DNA of 64,000 nucleotides from JAFAXD01 sp963760435 (GTDB lineage: Bacteria > Pseudomonadota > Alphaproteobacteria > Rhizobiales > Xanthobacteraceae): NCBI GenBank assembly GCA_963760435.1, contig CAVXDE010000026.1, positions 186,001 through 250,000 of the forward strand. The letters run 5' to 3'. The notes beneath the pieces are model-generated. The model ran no database searches and was not told the origin of the DNA. It saw only the letters and a list, made by a program, of their open reading frames with translations. Made by a program: the position numbers and the translations under genes. Positions 45,560 through 54,527 of this stretch are shown here, one piece after another; the first letter of the stretch is position 1, and each line of letters begins with the position of its first letter.

Positions 45560-46485
45560 TTATGACTTGGGCTTGTCGCCCGTGTCGCGCGTCCAATATT
45601 TGTGGGCGCTGGTGAAATCCGCGCTGTAGCCCATGCCTTCGCGTGCATGCGCGAAGGCGTTGTAGACCACCGAGCACATCGGTGCCATGACGCCCAGCTC
45701 GCCGGCCAAATCGGACGCGATCTTCACATCTTTGGTCAGAAGCCCCAGCGCGAACCCAGCAGCGTATTTGCCGCTTAACACTTGTCCTTTGAACGCGCCC
45801 TCGGACGTAAAGCTCCGGCCGGTGGATACATTGAGAATGTCGATGACCAAATTGGGGTCAAGGCCGAACTTGACGCCCATGGCGAGAGCTTCAGAGACGG
45901 CCCGGAAATTTGCCGCCGCGCAGTAGTTGTTGAGCGCCTTCATGGTGTCACCGGAGCCTGACGCGCCAGTGCGGAAGAGTTTTGCTCCCATGGTCTGCAA
46001 CACCGGCCAGGCGCGCTCGATCGCGGCCGCGTCATCACCGCCGACCATGAGCGTCAGCGTGCCAGCCTGCGCCCCGGGTATTCCGCCCGAAACCGGCGCA
46101 TCGACCAGAGCGATGCCGGCCTTGGCGAGCTTGTCCGACAGTTGCTTGGTCCCGACGGGCTCGGACGAGCTCATGTCGATCACGATCGTTCCCGGTTGCA
46201 GGGCCGCGGCTGCAAGCAGGCCCTCCATCACATCACGCACGATCGGACCGGTCGGCAGCATGGTGATGATGACGTTGGACGCCTTTGCCAGTTCGGCCAC
46301 GCTGGCGGCCGCGACGGCGTTTTGTTCCTCCTGGACGAATTTGGCGACGCGCGCTCTTGTCGAGATCGAAGACCGCGAGCTTGTGCCCGGGCTTTGAGGA
46401 TGTTGCCCCCGGCCTTCAGGATGTTCTTGGCCATCGGCCAGCCCATGTTGCCAATGCCGATGAAGCCCACCTGGTAGTCACTCAT
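45560..46485 (-). pseudogene. 3-hydroxyisobutyrate dehydrogenase family oxidoreductase, multiply frameshifted
   Basis: A beta-hydroxyacid dehydrogenase (MmsB/GarR-like), NAD(P)-dependent. The start MSDYQVGFIGIGNMGWPMAK (Rossmann GIGNMG) at 46485 has AGGAG eight bases upstream. After NILKAGG the segment NILKA is repeated by a 21-base tandem duplication (46384-46425). An extra base then shifts the frame, HKLAVFDLDKSA is readable in the second frame, and another shift leads to RVAKFVQEEQNAVAAASVAE, which continues to 45560. The last part holds TMLPTGPIVRDVM, DAPVSGGIPGAQAGTLTLMVGG and the catalytic Lys in SGDTMKALNNYCAAANF. Corrected length is close to 300 residues. This is the most heavily damaged gene in the window apart from the small remnants. 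Confidence 0.8.
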
Positions 46486-46613
46486 CGCCCGATCTCCTCC
46501 CGATGTCTCGAATGCGTGTTGTATTTGCCGAACATAACCGGCGCTGCCCGGATGTCGAGGATCGGGCCGCGCACGCTTTGCATGCCACGCTTGCACGCCC
46601 TATCTTGAGGTGG

Positions 46614-46878
46614 ATGACCAAACGCAAACAACCGCCACGGCAAGCTGCGCGCCGTCACCGACGCGGAGATCGATCAGGTGCTGGCGGAATCGTTCGTGCC
46701 GCCGGACGCGGCGGCCGGCCTCTCGCTGCATGATCTCTTCGCGCAGCAGACGCGCGAGATCCTGGACAATTCCGATCTCGACGAGGAGCAGAAGCAGAGC
46801 ATTCTGGTCGCGATGCAATGCCCGTGCTGCGGCGGCGGGGCCGGTTCCTTCACGTTCAAGCTGAAGCCGCGGCGTTAG
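46614..46878 (+). pseudogene. Small CxCC-motif conserved hypothetical protein, frameshifted
   Basis: From the ATG at 46614 the sequence reads MTKRK. With one extra base removed near 46629 it continues as NRHGKLRAVTDAEIDQVLAE, SFVPPDAAAGLSLHDLFAQQ, TREILDNSDLDEEQKQSIL and VAMQCPCCGGGAGSFTFKLKPRR. That gives an 87-residue protein with a Cys-rich CPCC element that may bind metal. Without correction the only frame start is a GTG at 46678, giving 66 residues. It overlaps the hyuB-like gene by four bases, convergently. Function unknown. Confidence 0.6.
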
Positions 46879-48680
46879 CGTTCTCCGCCACGCTCGCGCC
46901 GGCGTGTGCTGCGCAAGCCCTCGGTTGCGGCCTCATCGACCGCGAACGTCTTGGGGTCGATGACGACCGCATAGAGCTTCGCCGCCGCTTCGACCGAGAC
47001 GTATCCCTGCCGAACATCGCTCTGCACGGCCTCGATCGGCCGCTCCAGCGGATCGCCGTAACCGCCTCCACCGCCCGAGCGCAGACGGAATGCGTCGCCC
47101 GCCTTCAGATGGGTGATGAGCGTCTTGGCGTTAGGCTGGTCGGTCTTCCACTGCCCGTCGACGCGGAAATGAACCTGGTTGCCGGTTGCTTCAAGGCCGC
47201 CCGAGAGCCCCCAGGGATGGCAGTGCGCACGATCCGTCTGGGTATTGACTGTGAGGTGCGAGCGCGCCCGCACCACGCTTTCGATCCCGAGCCCGCCGCG
47301 GTGGCGCCCTGCCCCACACGAATCCTCGATCAATCGACAGCTCTCGATGACGATCGGCAGTTTGGCTTCGGCCTGCTCGTTCGGACTGTTGTGGGTGTCA
47401 CCGTCGTTGGCGCACACCGTCGCGGAGACGCCATCCTCGGTAAGCTTCGCGCCCCAGCCACCGCCCAGCGGTCCCAATCCGCCAATGAAAAACTCGCGCG
47501 TGCGCGGATTGATGCCGTGGATCGTGGCGGTGACGAGATCGGCATGGTGGCCGGCAATGACCCGGTCCGGGATTGCCGGCGCCAGCGCCTTGTAGACGGT
47601 GTCCACCACCGTCATCGGATAGGTCATCCACCAGCGCATCGGCGCCGGGCGCACCGCGCTGACGATGGTGCCCTTCGGAACAATCACCTTGAGGCTGCGA
47701 AAGGCGCCATCGTTGATCGGATAATCGGTCGGCGACGTGATGCACTTGTACGCCATCTGGGCGCAGCCGATCGAGGTCGACGGCCCCGAGTTGTAGAAAC
47801 CGCGCACCTGCCGGGAAATGTCGGAGAGGTCGATTGTCATCGTATCGCCCTTGACGATGACCTTCACCCGGATCGGGACCCGCTTGCCGATATCGATACC
47901 GTCGTCGTCCATGAACGACTCGGCCTCGTAGGTCCCGTCGGGAATCGTGCGCGTGCGCGCCCGCGCGGCGGCATCGGCCTGATTCATGATGGTCTTGATC
48001 GCATCGAGTACCGGCTTGCGGCCGTAGCGGTCAAGCAATTGCAGGAACCGGCGCTCGCCGGTTTTCACCGCCGTGACCTGAGCACGCAAGTCGCCCATGG
48101 CGCGGCTCGGCAGGCGCACGTTCAGGCGAATGATATCGACCAGCGTGTCGTTGACGACGCCGCGGTCCTGATATTTGACGATGGGGATCTGCAGGCCCTC
48201 GGAAAAAATATCCGTGGTCATGCCGCCGAGCGTACCGCCGACGTCAATCCAGTGCGCCATGCAACAGGCAAAGCCGGCCAACTCGCCACTGTGAAAAATC
48301 GGCAGCGCGAAGGTGAAATGATTGAGATGGCTGCCGGTCGTGTAGGCATCATTGGTGACGTAGATGTCGCCAGGCTTGATGCCGGCGCGACCAAAGTGCG
48401 CCACCATCGACTTCACGGTGTTCGACATGCCGCGGGTGAAGCTCGGGAGCCCGATGCCGATCGAAACGGTATCGCCCTCGGCGGTGAACAATCCAGTGGT
48501 GAAGTCGAGCGCCTCGTAGATGATCATGTTGTAGGCGGTGCGCATGAGGTTGGTTTTCATTTCCTCAGTCACCGCAATGACGCCGTTGCGCACGATCTCA
48601 GTCAGGATCGGATCGACTTTGTGGCGCTGCTTTGCTTGTTTGGGCGTCGCCCGCGCCGTCTTGGATTGTTTCTTTGCCAT
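46875..48680 (-). CDS. Hydantoinase B/oxoprolinase family protein
   Basis: A 601-residue protein of the HyuB family, partner of the HyuA-type ATPase encoded just upstream; such pairs perform ATP-dependent opening of hydantoins, 5-oxoproline or related rings. The conserved opening is DPILTEIVRNGVIAVTEEMKTNLMRTAYNMIIYEALDFTTGLF, followed by PGDIYVTNDAYTTGSHLNHF, and, near the end, RSGGGGGYGDPLERP. The ATG at 48680 has GGTGAG four bases upstream. A GTG at 48689 would overlap the hyuA-like stop as GTGA and is a real alternative. Substrate cannot be deduced. Confidence 0.88.
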   Translation of the reverse strand: MAKKQSKTARATPKQAKQRHKVDPILTEIVRNGVIAVTEEMKTNLMRTAYNMIIYEALDFTTGLFTAEGDTVSIGIGLPSFTRGMSNTVKSMVAHFGRAGIKPGDIYVTNDAYTTGSHLNHFTFALPIFHSGELAGFACCMAHWIDVGGTLGGMTTDIFSEGLQIPIVKYQDRGVVNDTLVDIIRLNVRLPSRAMGDLRAQVTAVKTGERRFLQLLDRYGRKPVLDAIKTIMNQADAAARARTRTIPDGTYEAESFMDDDGIDIGKRVPIRVKVIVKGDTMTIDLSDISRQVRGFYNSGPSTSIGCAQMAYKCITSPTDYPINDGAFRSLKVIVPKGTIVSAVRPAPMRWWMTYPMTVVDTVYKALAPAIPDRVIAGHHADLVTATIHGINPRTREFFIGGLGPLGGGWGAKLTEDGVSATVCANDGDTHNSPNEQAEAKLPIVIESCRLIEDSCGAGRHRGGLGIESVVRARSHLTVNTQTDRAHCHPWGLSGGLEATGNQVHFRVDGQWKTDQPNAKTLITHLKAGDAFRLRSGGGGGYGDPLERPIEAVQSDVRQGYVSVEAAAKLYAVVIDPKTFAVDEAATEGLRSTRRRERGGER

Positions 48681-48685
48681 GAGAC

Positions 48686-50768
48686 TCACCGGCTGCCGAT
48701 GCTGATGATGAGATTGCCGTAGGGGTCGACGGTCAGACGATCGCCCGGCCAGAGCACCGTGGTCGAGGCGTGCTCTTCGATCAGCGCCGGGCCAGCGATG
48801 CGATTGCCGGCAAGTAGCTCTGCACGCCGATAGGTCGGGGTTGCAACGAACGCCTTGCCGAAAAATGCCTTGCGCTTACCGGTCACCGCGGCGCGCGGCG
48901 GTGCGGCACTGCCGCGCTTGATCTTTTCCTGCGGCGGCTTGCGCATGAGGCCGGTCACCGTCGTGCGCAGGCTGACGATCTCGGCGGGCTCCTGCGGGGC
49001 AGACGTGCCGTAGCGCACGAGATGCAGCTCATCGAAATGCCGTTTGATCGCAGCGCGATCCTCCTTCTGGAAAACGCGCAGCGGAAGATCGACCGTGACC
49101 GGATGCTCCTGCCCGACGTAGCGCATGTCGGCGGCGCGTTTGACCACAATCTTCTGTGGAGCGACGCGCGTCGCCGCGATCGCCGTGCGGCCCTGATCCT
49201 CGAGTTCGCGATAGACCCGCTCGAAGTCAGCGAATGATGCGTCTTCGAGACGTGTAAGCCCGGTGCGCACGAAATCGTAGCGCAGATCGGAAAACAGCAT
49301 GCCGAACGCGGAGAACACGCCTGGCGCAAACGGAATGATGACTTCGCGGATGCCGATCTCGCGCGCGATCGCCGCCGCGTGCAAAGGCCCGGCACCCCCA
49401 TAGGCGCACAAGGCGAAATCACCGGCATCAAGCCCACGCTCGGTGGTTACACCTTTAACGGCGTACGACATCGCCGTCGCGGCGATACGCAGGATGCCGT
49501 CTGCGGCCTGCGTCACGGACAAGCCGAGCGGCTTGGCAATTTTGTCGCGCAGCGCCGTTTCCGCGGCCGCCACGTCGAGCTGCATCTCGCCGCCCAGGAA
49601 GCGATCCGCGCCGAGCCGGCCAAGCACCAAGTTTGCGTCAGTGACGGTCGGCTCGGTGCCGCCGAGCCCGTAACAGGCAGGACCCGGCTGGGCGCCAGCG
49701 CTACGCGGACCGACGCGCACGGAGCCCTGCTCCACCCTGGCGATTGATCCGCCACCGGTGCCGACCTCGAAGATATCCATCATGGCAATCTGCACCGGCA
49801 GTGCCTGATCGTAACCGCCCAGCAGCGCCTGCCCGGTGGTAAGCGCCTCGCCGTTGGCGATCACGCCAGCCTTTGCGGTGGTACCGCCCATGTCGAAGGC
49901 GATGGCGCGGTCGCGCCCGATGGTATGGCAGAGCGCCTGCGTGCCGATCACGCCGGCAGCGGGGCCTGATTCGAGCATGCGCACGCACTGCTCTTTGGCT
50001 TGCGCAGCGTCATAGAGCCCGCCGGTCGATTGCACGATCAACAACGATCCATCGAAAGCCGGCCTGCTTTGCGTGTTCTTCGATTTCGCCGATGTAGGTC
50101 TTCACCCGCGGGCCGATATAGGCATTGGCCACCACGGTCGAGGTGCGTTCGAATTCGCGATATTCCTGCGACAGCTCGTGCGACGCCGACACGAACATGC
50201 CCGGATTTTTCGACTCGATGATTTCTCTCGCGCGCGCTTCATGCTCGGAGTTGCGGTAGCAGTTCAGAAACAGAATGGCCGTCGCTTCGATCCCGAGCTC
50301 ACCAAGCCTCGCTGCAAGCGCTGCGACTTCATCATGATCGAGCGGCTTTTCAACCTCGCCGTCGGAAAGAATGCGCTCCTTCACCTCGAAGCGCAGGGCG
50401 CGCTCGACCAGCGGAACATGCTTTTTGAAATAGAGATTGTAAGCATCCGGCCGATTGATGCGGCCGATCTCATAGATGTCGCGGAAGCCCTGCGTTGTCA
50501 CCAGCGCGGTCTTGGCGCCGGTGCGCTCGAGGATGGTGTTGATCGCAACCGTCGAGCCATGCAGGAACAAGCGCGCCGAGGCGTAGTCGGAGCCCGCCTT
50601 CGCGATCCCGGCCGAAATACCTTCAACCAGATGATGTGGCGTCGACAGCGCTTTGCCGAAGGTGAGTTGACCACTCACCTCATCAAAGACCGCAATGTCG
50701 GTGAATGTTCCTCCAATATCGGCCGCCAATCGAATGCTCGCTCGATTGCGCCGTTTCTCACCTGCCAT
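48686..50768 (-). pseudogene. Hydantoinase/oxoprolinase A family protein, frameshifted
   Basis: The ATP-using subunit of an HyuA-HyuB pair. The N-terminal part starts at the ATG 50768 (AGGGTGG just upstream). It has the phosphate-binding RLAADIGGTFTDIAVFD, HGSTVAINTILERTGAKTALVTTQGFRD and ASHELSQEYREFERTSTVVANAYI. At 50055-50057 an extra T in a TTT run shifts the frame after KQAGF. The correct continuation GSLLIVQSTGGLYDAAQA and the second actin-like half (AIAFDMGGTTAKAGVI, EVGTGGGSIA, CAYGGAGPLHA) are intact. Corrected length is 693 residues, normal. The homopolymer position makes a sequencing error plausible. Confidence 0.87.
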
Positions 50769-50997
50769 TGTCCACCCTGCAAATTCTCGCGAGAGAGATT
50801 TAGCCGCCATCGCGGCTATCAAACCACGCGTCTCAAGTCCAGCATGGTCGCCTGTATCAGTTATCAGGGCCTCGCAACAGTTGGCGAGGGTCGTTATATT
50901 GCGCAGGTCCATTGCGTGGGGCCGAGTCTCGACGCAAGCACCCGCGGCGGTCAGGACGGATCGGCTGATTGTGAGCGAAGCGACCGGAGGGCTGTAT

Positions 50998-53244
50998 ATG
51001 AGCACGTGGCGCCGAGACAACATCACCCGCTTCATCTACGGCTGGGCGAAAGGCGTATTGCCGACGCTCTCTGCGACGGAACGCGAAGCGATCGAAGCCG
51101 GCGACGTGTGGTGGGATGGGGAGATCTTCACCGGCAATCCGGATTGGTCGAAACTGCTGGCGGTTCCGGAAGCAAGACTATCGGCCGAAGAGCGGGCGTT
51201 TCTGGATGGTCCGGTTGAAGAACTCTGTCGCCGCCTTGACGAATGGCACATCAGCTGGGACCTGCATGACCTGCCGCCGGACATCTGGGAGTTTCTGAAG
51301 GCGAAGAAGTTCTTCGCCATGATCATACCCAAGGACTATGGCGGGCTCGGCTTTTCGGCCTATGCGCATTCCGAGGTTGTGCGCAAATTGTCGACCCGCT
51401 CCGTCACTGCCGCAGTGACCGCGATGGTGCCCAACTCGCTCGGCCCCGGCGAGTTGTTGCTGCAATTCGGCACCAAGGAGCAGCGCGAGTACTGGCTGCC
51501 TCGGCTTGCCGATGGCCGCGAGATTCCCTGCTTTGGATTGACCAGTCCGGAAGCCGGCTCGGACGCCGCGTCCATGACCGACACCGGCGTTGTGACGCGC
51601 GGAAATTTCCGCGGCCGCGACGTGCTCGGGATCAGGCTCAACTGGCATAAGCGTTACATCACGCTTGGCCCGATCGCGACCGTGCTCGGTCTCGCGTTCA
51701 AGCTGCACGACCCCGAGCACCTGATCGGCCAGGAAGACGACGTCGGCATTACGGTTGCGCTGGTGCCCGCCAACCTGCCGGGCGTCAAGATCGGCCGGCG
51801 CCATCTGCCCGCCATGCAGGTGTTCCAGAACGGTCCGAACGAAGGGCACAACGTGTTCATCCCGCTCGACCATATCATCGGCGGGGTCGAGCAGGCCGGC
51901 AAGGGCTGGAAGATGTTGATGAGCGCGCTCGCCGCCGGGCGCGGCATTTCCTTGCCATCGCTCTCCGCCGCGGGCGCGGCCTATTGCGCACACACGACGG
52001 GCGTCTATGCACGCGTCCGTGAACAGTTTCATCTACCGATCGGTAAATTCGAGGCGATCGAGGAACGACTCGGCCGCATGGCCGCTACCGCCTATCTGCT
52101 CGACGCTGCGCGACGCCACACCTGCGCCGGAATTGATCAGGGCCACCACCCTGCGGTGGTCACCGCGATCATGAAGGGCCAGGCGACGGAGCGGCTGCGC
52201 GTATCCGTCAACGACGCCATGGACGTGCACGGCGGCAAGGCCGTGATCGAAGGGCCGCAGAACTATCTGGGACCGCTCTATCGCGCGGTGCCAGTCGGCA
52301 TCACGGTTGAGGGCGCGAATATCGTCACCCGCGCGCTGATCCAATTTGGCCAAGGCGCGATTCGCAGCCATCCCTACATCCTCAAGGAGGTGCTGGCGCT
52401 CGAAGACCCGGATACGGCACGCGGGCTCGATGCTTTCGATCAGGCCTTCTGGGGCCACGTTGGGCACTCGCTCCTGACTGCCTTGCGCGCCACGGCTCGC
52501 GCGTGGACTTTTGGAGTTGTCGCACCTGCCCCGAGCGCCGGCGAGGCGACAGGCTATTACAAGCAGCTTGGGCGCTACGCGGCGGCATTTGCGCTCGCGG
52601 TCGATATGGCACTGCTGACTCTCGGCGGCGCGCTCAAGCGCAAGGAAATGATCTCCGGACGCTTCGCCGACGTCCTGTGCGAGCTTTATCTCCTTTCCGC
52701 AGTGCTCAAGCGCTGGCACGACGAAGGCCGGAACGAAGCCGACTTCTCGCTGGTGGCCTATTGCTGCGAGAGCGGGCTTGCCACGATCGCGGCGCGCCTG
52801 GATGAAATTCTCGCCAACCTGCCCAATCGCCCCGTGGCTTGGCTCTTGCGCATCATGATCATGCCGTTCGGCCGGCAGCACCGGGGCCCATCCGACCGGC
52901 TCGCCGCCGCATGTGCGCAGATCCTGCTCGAGCCCTCGGCGACGCGCGACCGTGTGACGGTCGGCCTCTATCATCCGACCGACGACGGTCCGGTCGCCCG
53001 GCTCGACCGCGCCTTCAAGCTTGCGGTCGCCGCCCAGCCGTTGCGCGACCGGATGCGCAAGGCTCATGTGCGCGACGCCGACACCGCGCGCGCACAAGGC
53101 TTGATCAACGAGAGCGAAGCAGCGCAACTAGCGGCGCTCGCCAAGGCGGTCGCCGACGTGATCAATGTCGATGACTTCGCCCCCGAGGAACTCACACGGC
53201 ACGGAGGCGTGTCATCAACGATCTCGCCCGCGAACGCAGCCTAG
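50998..53244 (+). CDS. fadE: Acyl-CoA dehydrogenase FadE
   Basis: A 748-residue FAD enzyme that performs the first step of fatty-acid beta-oxidation. It is of the long FadE type, with an acyl-CoA dehydrogenase core and a C-terminal DUF1974 domain. The core has KKFFAMIIPKDYGGLGFSAYAHSEVV, CFGLTSPEAGSDAASMTDTG, and NDAMDVHGGKAVIEGPQNYLG. The C-terminal domain has RFADVLCELYLLSAVLKRWH. The ATG at 50998 has GGAGGG seven bases upstream; the open frame to 50695 runs over the divergent hyuA-like gene. It is the first gene of a five-gene beta-oxidation operon. Expected partner: an electron-transfer flavoprotein encoded elsewhere. Confidence 0.93.
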   Translation: MSTWRRDNITRFIYGWAKGVLPTLSATEREAIEAGDVWWDGEIFTGNPDWSKLLAVPEARLSAEERAFLDGPVEELCRRLDEWHISWDLHDLPPDIWEFLKAKKFFAMIIPKDYGGLGFSAYAHSEVVRKLSTRSVTAAVTAMVPNSLGPGELLLQFGTKEQREYWLPRLADGREIPCFGLTSPEAGSDAASMTDTGVVTRGNFRGRDVLGIRLNWHKRYITLGPIATVLGLAFKLHDPEHLIGQEDDVGITVALVPANLPGVKIGRRHLPAMQVFQNGPNEGHNVFIPLDHIIGGVEQAGKGWKMLMSALAAGRGISLPSLSAAGAAYCAHTTGVYARVREQFHLPIGKFEAIEERLGRMAATAYLLDAARRHTCAGIDQGHHPAVVTAIMKGQATERLRVSVNDAMDVHGGKAVIEGPQNYLGPLYRAVPVGITVEGANIVTRALIQFGQGAIRSHPYILKEVLALEDPDTARGLDAFDQAFWGHVGHSLLTALRATARAWTFGVVAPAPSAGEATGYYKQLGRYAAAFALAVDMALLTLGGALKRKEMISGRFADVLCELYLLSAVLKRWHDEGRNEADFSLVAYCCESGLATIAARLDEILANLPNRPVAWLLRIMIMPFGRQHRGPSDRLAAACAQILLEPSATRDRVTVGLYHPTDDGPVARLDRAFKLAVAAQPLRDRMRKAHVRDADTARAQGLINESEAAQLAALAKAVADVINVDDFAPEELTRHGGVSSTISPANAA

Positions 53245-54527
53245 GCCGCCCGGTCTACATCATCGATGGCAGCCGTACGCCGTTTCTCAAGGCGCGCGGC
53301 AAGCCGGGTCCCTTCACGCCGGTCGATCTCGCTGTCCAGTGCGGACGGCCGTTGCTGCTGCGCCAACCGTTTCCGCCGGATGCCTTCGACCAGGTGATCC
53401 TCGGCTGCGTCAACGTCATCGCCGACGAGATGAACCCGGCGCGTGTCGCCGCGCTGCGGCTCGGCATGGGCGAGGCCATGACTGCCTTCACGGTGCAGAT
53501 CAATTGCGGCTCCGGCATGCAATCGATCGACACCGCTTATCGCTACATCCAGGAAGGCATCTCCGACCTCATCCTCGCGGGCGGCACCGAGTCTTCGAGC
53601 CATGCGCCGCTGGTGTTTCGCAACAGCGCGGTCGGCTGGTACGCATCGTTGTTCGCGGCACGCGATTTCACCGCGCGCCTCAAGGCATTCGCCGGCGTGC
53701 GCCCGAGTTTCTTCAAGCCGGTGATCGGTCTCGAGCGCGGGCTCACCGATCCGATCGTCGAGCTCAACATGGGACAGACCGCCGAGATTCTGGCGCATGA
53801 GTTTGGGATCTCGCGCCACAACGCGGACGAATACGCGGCGGAAAGCCAGCAGCGGCTCGTGCAGGCCCACAAAGAGAAATATTTCGAGGGCGAGCTCGAG
53901 CCGGCATTTGGTCGCGACGGCCGCTTGTTCGATTACGACGATGGCGAACGCCCGGATTCGACGGTGGAGTCACTCGCCAAGCTGCGTCCGGCGTTCGAGC
54001 GGCCGTGGGGCAAGGTCACGGCTGGCAACAGCTCGCAAATTACTGACGGCGCCTCCTGGGTGATCCTCGCCTCCGAGGAAGCGGTGAAGAAATACGATCT
54101 CAAACCGCGCGCGCAGATCGTCGACAGCGCCTGGGGCGCGCTCGATCCATCAATCATGGGCCTGGGACCTGTCCTATCATCGACCAAACTGATGCGCCGG
54201 CACAATCTCGCGCTTGATGCGATCGAGCTATGGGAGATCAATGAAGCCTTCGCCGCACAGGTGCTCGCCTGCGTGGCCGCGTGGAACGATGATGCGTTCT
54301 GTCGTGATGTGCTGGACCTGCCGGGCGCGGCGGGCGAGATTCCGCGCGACACGCTCAATGTGGACGGCGGAGCCATTGGGCTCGGTCATCCGGTGGGCGC
54401 GAGCGGCAATCGCATTGTGCTGCATCTCGTCAACGCCATGAAGCGGCTCGGCAAAAAACGCGGCATCGCCACGGAATGCATCGGCGGTGGCCAGGGTGGC
54501 GCGATGCTGATCGAGACGGTGCAGTGA
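53214..54527 (+). CDS. Acetyl-CoA acetyltransferase / 3-ketoacyl-CoA thiolase without a canonical start codon
   Basis: A thiolase cleaving 3-ketoacyl-CoA in beta-oxidation. The essential N-terminal strand is readable in frame as RPVYIIDGSRTPFLKARG from about 53253, yet between the upstream TGA and a TTG at 53352 there is no ATG, GTG, TTG or CTG. The TTG start would remove that strand. I therefore extend the gene to 53214 (ATC) inside the end of fadE, giving 437 residues. Catalytic residues are complete: Cys in QINCGSGMQSID, His in GLGHPVGASGNRI and Cys in ECIGGGQGG. Either a rare ATC start or a base error around the start is possible. The stop forms TGATG with fadJ. Confidence 0.85.
   Translation: MNDLARERSLGRPVYIIDGSRTPFLKARGKPGPFTPVDLAVQCGRPLLLRQPFPPDAFDQVILGCVNVIADEMNPARVAALRLGMGEAMTAFTVQINCGSGMQSIDTAYRYIQEGISDLILAGGTESSSHAPLVFRNSAVGWYASLFAARDFTARLKAFAGVRPSFFKPVIGLERGLTDPIVELNMGQTAEILAHEFGISRHNADEYAAESQQRLVQAHKEKYFEGELEPAFGRDGRLFDYDDGERPDSTVESLAKLRPAFERPWGKVTAGNSSQITDGASWVILASEEAVKKYDLKPRAQIVDSAWGALDPSIMGLGPVLSSTKLMRRHNLALDAIELWEINEAFAAQVLACVAAWNDDAFCRDVLDLPGAAGEIPRDTLNVDGGAIGLGHPVGASGNRIVLHLVNAMKRLGKKRGIATECIGGGQGGAMLIETVQ

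Noticed and set aside
46818..48722. A 634-codon open frame opposite the hydantoinase B gene
   Set aside because: Antisense shadow; Arg/Asp/His-rich composition without domains, while the opposite strand encodes a full family match.
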